Assembly: GCA_022545875.1 (NCBI GenBank)
Contig: JAKEIF010000246.1
Coordinates: forward strand, 1 to 6,894
DNA from: Nitrososphaera sp.
Lineage (GTDB): Archaea; Thermoproteota; Nitrososphaeria; Nitrososphaerales; Nitrososphaeraceae
DNA length: 6,894 bases
Direction: 5' to 3'
Shown here piece by piece: positions 4,940-6,894 of the stretch. How positions within the stretch are numbered: position 1 is the stretch's first letter; each line of letters starts with the position of its first letter. The notes beneath the pieces are model-generated. The model was not told the DNA's origin and ran no database searches. It saw only the letters and a program-made list of their open reading frames with translations. The position numbers were made by a program, and so were the translations under genes.

Positions 4940-5773
4940 TTGTCGCCACCTGTTTTTGACTCTGATAGTGTAGGTACGTACTATGAGGTTCATGGCAAAG
5001 AAGAATCCTATCCTATAGTCCTAGTTCATCCTATTGGCGGAAACATACTGATCTGGCATCATGAAATCCAACTATTGCTAAAAGCCGGGTTTAGAGTGAT
5101 AGCGTATGAGTTGAGAGGTCATCACAGGACAGGGATGGGAAGAACAAAAGCGTACGCCATGCGCGACCTTGTTGGAGACCTCCGGTCATTGTTGGAGCAC
5201 CTTAACATCACAAAATCTACGATCATTGGCCATTCTATCGGCGGCATAATCGCATCAATGTATGCGGCACAGTATCCTGAAAGCGTCGACGCGATCGTAC
5301 TGATAAATTCCTCGCCAAAGAAATTCCTAGATAAAGACCTCGAGAAGCATTTCAAGACTCGAGAAATAGCGATCACGCAAGGCATTGGCGCCTTGGTTGA
5401 GCACAAGCTAAAAGCGCCGGAGTTAAGAGATCTGTTTAGAAACGAAAAGCATTCAGAATTCTTTCGGCAAGTGCTAACAAAGACCTCCGTGGATGGTTTT
5501 GTGGCAGCCACCCTTGCATTGTACACCATACCTGAAAACGGGCTGGAAAAGCTGCAGTCTTCAGGCTGTAAAGTGTTTGCCATAGTCGGTAGCGAGGACG
5601 ATGTATTCATGCGACTTTTGAAGGAAACCAAGGAACAGATGCCTACCATGGAACTGAGGGTTTTGAAGGGAAGCGACCACTGGGTAGTAATCGAGAAACC
5701 AGAGGAGATGTATCACATACTAATGGAATTTCTGGGAATGGTGAAACCGGAATTAGTCAGGACTCCCCCATAA
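4940..5773 (+). CDS. Alpha/beta hydrolase
   Basis: This 277-residue cytoplasmic protein has the complete alpha/beta-hydrolase layout. HPIGG (30-34) forms the oxyanion-hole loop, with HP in place of the common HG. AYELRGHHRTG (55-65) follows strand 4. GHSIGG (97-102) is the nucleophile elbow with Ser99. D220 or D221 (VGSEDD) is the acid, and His247 (GSDHW) completes the triad. A helical cap lies roughly at 130-200. The fold resembles the esterase, lactonase and haloperoxidase-like group, but the substrate cannot be read from sequence. TTG is the first possible start after an in-frame TGA at 4934 and lies at the distance expected from TTTAATAAT for a leaderless transcript; no ribosome-binding site is visible. 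It follows a sugar dehydrogenase that produces lactones, yet the hydrolase lacks a signal peptide and has its own promoter, so a link as a lactonase is only a guess. Confidence 0.85.
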   Translation: MSPPVFDSDSVGTYYEVHGKEESYPIVLVHPIGGNILIWHHEIQLLLKAGFRVIAYELRGHHRTGMGRTKAYAMRDLVGDLRSLLEHLNITKSTIIGHSIGGIIASMYAAQYPESVDAIVLINSSPKKFLDKDLEKHFKTREIAITQGIGALVEHKLKAPELRDLFRNEKHSEFFRQVLTKTSVDGFVAATLALYTIPENGLEKLQSSGCKVFAIVGSEDDVFMRLLKETKEQMPTMELRVLKGSDHWVVIEKPEEMYHILMEFLGMVKPELVRTPP

Positions 5774-5868
5774 ACTTGAAGGATGTATTTCGCGCGGGTT
5801 CACTTCCGAGGTGCCGGATGGGAACCTTGCAACAGACAGGGCGCAGAAGCTTTTTGATCGTGATATCG

Positions 5869-6894
5869 CTATAGTTTCGACTTTCTGAGCGCGGCTGCTA
5901 TGACGATTGCGGCGGCTGCAGCGATTCCGCCATAAGAAAGTGGGGCGTTATACGGGAGCATGATCGCAGAGCCGACAAAGACTGCCGATGCGAGAACGGA
6001 CACCGAGAGCGTGCTGTACCCTTTTCTTTCCGGTCTTGCATAGGGACCAACACTTTCAAGATAACTCTTCAGCATGGGAGCCACGCTCACGCTGTCCTTG
6101 ATTCCTTTCACAAACCGCTTTGCAGAGACCTTGACCTCCTCGATGTAAGCATCTCTCAGGAGTCCCTCTTCTTCTAGAAGGTTGCCCAAGACTTTGACAA
6201 ACTGAAATTTTACCTTGTGGTGTTTGTAGATCCCCTCCAGTATGGAAGTCATACGCATATACAGCGCGAGGTTCTTTGGCAGTCGGAATGGGAACTTGCT
6301 CATGGTCTTGTTGGCAAGGTCCACAAGAGCCTTTACTTCCATCTTGTCGACTTCCTTACCGTACATTGTCTGGATGCTCAGAGCGATTCCCCTTTCGACG
6401 ATGTACCTGTTTACCGTAGGTTCCAATGTCCCGAGCTCAATTAGTACATCCACAGTTCTTTCCGGGTCCTTGTCCAGCAATCCCAAGTACAGGCGTATCA
6501 GGCGGATGCGGGTGTCACCGTCGAGCCTCCCGACCATGCCAAAGTCGTATAGTATGATACGCCCGTCATCAGAAACGGAGATGTTGCCCGGGTGAGGGTC
6601 GGCATGAAATATAGTGTGACGAAGCAGCATCTTGAAAAACAACCTGTGCACTCTGACTACTAGGGCTTCTCTGTCAATGCCCTTTGCCTCAAGAGCAGCA
6701 AGGTCTGTCACCTTTGTTCCCGGCAGATACTCCATGGTAAGCACATGGCGTGATGTTCTTTCTGAAAATACTTCTGGAATAAGGACTGAAGAATCATTTT
6801 GTAAATTCTGGCCTATCGTGATCAGATTCTGGGCCTCTACTCTGTAATCCATTTCCTCATGGACTGTTTCAATGAACTGGGCAAGCATCCCCTC
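5869..6894 (-). CDS. UbiB/AarF/ADCK-family atypical protein kinase, N-terminus outside window
   Basis: Members of this family (E. coli UbiB, human ADCK3/COQ8) are membrane-associated ATPase/kinase-like proteins that support quinone or other isoprenoid lipid metabolism. Visible motifs, numbered from the Met at 6888, are an EEMDYRVEAQN segment (11-21), EYLPG (53-57), HADPHPGN (95-102, catalytic-loop Asp and metal-binding Asn) and LYDFGMVGRL (113-122, DFG-like). Two hydrophobic helices end the protein (about 293-310 and 316-334), as in UbiB. The frame stays open to the window edge (two further codons, Gly and Glu). Family members have about 100-200 more N-terminal residues carrying the KxGQ and Ala-rich nucleotide loops, so the Met at 6888 is internal. 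The gene converges with the hydrolase gene across a 95-base gap. In this archaeal group the likely partner would be menaquinone or lipid metabolism, by inference from the family. Confidence 0.92.
   Translation of the reverse strand, partial: EGMLAQFIETVHEEMDYRVEAQNLITIGQNLQNDSSVLIPEVFSERTSRHVLTMEYLPGTKVTDLAALEAKGIDREALVVRVHRLFFKMLLRHTIFHADPHPGNISVSDDGRIILYDFGMVGRLDGDTRIRLIRLYLGLLDKDPERTVDVLIELGTLEPTVNRYIVERGIALSIQTMYGKEVDKMEVKALVDLANKTMSKFPFRLPKNLALYMRMTSILEGIYKHHKVKFQFVKVLGNLLEEEGLLRDAYIEEVKVSAKRFVKGIKDSVSVAPMLKSYLESVGPYARPERKGYSTLSVSVLASAVFVGSAIMLPYNAPLSYGGIAAAAAIVIAAALRKSKL

Noticed and set aside
5122..5649. 175-codon minus-strand open frame within the hydrolase gene
   Set aside because: It is antisense to the catalytic core of an intact alpha/beta hydrolase and its product is serine-rich and unrecognisable.
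5796..5826. tRNA-like GGGTTCACTTCC segment in the gap between the convergent genes
   Set aside because: It resembles a T-loop, but the five-base T-stem does not pair and no acceptor, D or anticodon arms are present. GGTTC/GAACC could form a weak hairpin, with a T-run at 5851-5855, but not convincingly enough to annotate as a terminator.
6886..6888. ATG at 6888 as the start of the UbiB-family gene
   Set aside because: The frame continues to the window edge and family members have a conserved N-terminal region missing here, so this Met is internal and the gene is cut by the window.

Overview
The window looks like ordinary chromosome of an ammonia-oxidising archaeon of the Nitrososphaera type (Thaumarchaeota/Nitrososphaerota). 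This is an inference. It rests on an argininosuccinate synthase gene fused into one operon with the amino-carrier protein gene lysW and a lysX-type ligase gene, on TATA-like boxes about 25-30 bases before starts with little or no leader, on TTG starts, and on moderate G+C (near 50% by eye). I see no mobile element, CRISPR array, rRNA or tRNA. No gene-free stretch exceeds about 180 bases.

Left part (1-1751, minus strand): argG, lysW and the start of lysX/argX form a tightly coupled operon. The argG stop overlaps the lysW start (ATGA) and the lysW stop overlaps the lysX start (TAATG). LysW carries glutamate or aminoadipate on its C-terminus during arginine or lysine synthesis, and ArgG performs the penultimate arginine step. 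The operon therefore links carrier-protein amino acid synthesis to the end of the arginine pathway. LysW here ends in Gln where the well-known homologues end in Glu.

Divergent region (1752-1835): an 84-base gap separates argG from a plus-strand gene (1836-2528). That gene encodes a protein with a possible helix-turn-helix-like N-terminus and aspartokinase-type ACT modules. The gap holds one AT-rich core that reads as a TATA box on both strands, followed by a cluster of GGTCA/TGACC half-sites spaced by about two helical turns. This is the most promising regulatory observation in the window: a possible amino-acid-sensing regulator next to its possible operator and target operon.

Middle (2663-4773, plus strand): a short MgtC/SapB-family membrane protein, then an exported quinoprotein (PQQ) glucose dehydrogenase. 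The latter follows the bacterial soluble GdhB type closely, with its active-site residues retained. It has 12 N-glycosylation sequons and a probable signal peptide, so it should work outside the cytoplasmic membrane.

Right part: a plus-strand alpha/beta hydrolase (4940-5773) converges on a minus-strand UbiB/AarF/ADCK-family atypical kinase (5869-6894), whose N-terminus lies outside the window. The genes from 2663 onward do not form an obvious operon with one another: each plus-strand gene has its own gap and its own TATA-like sequence.
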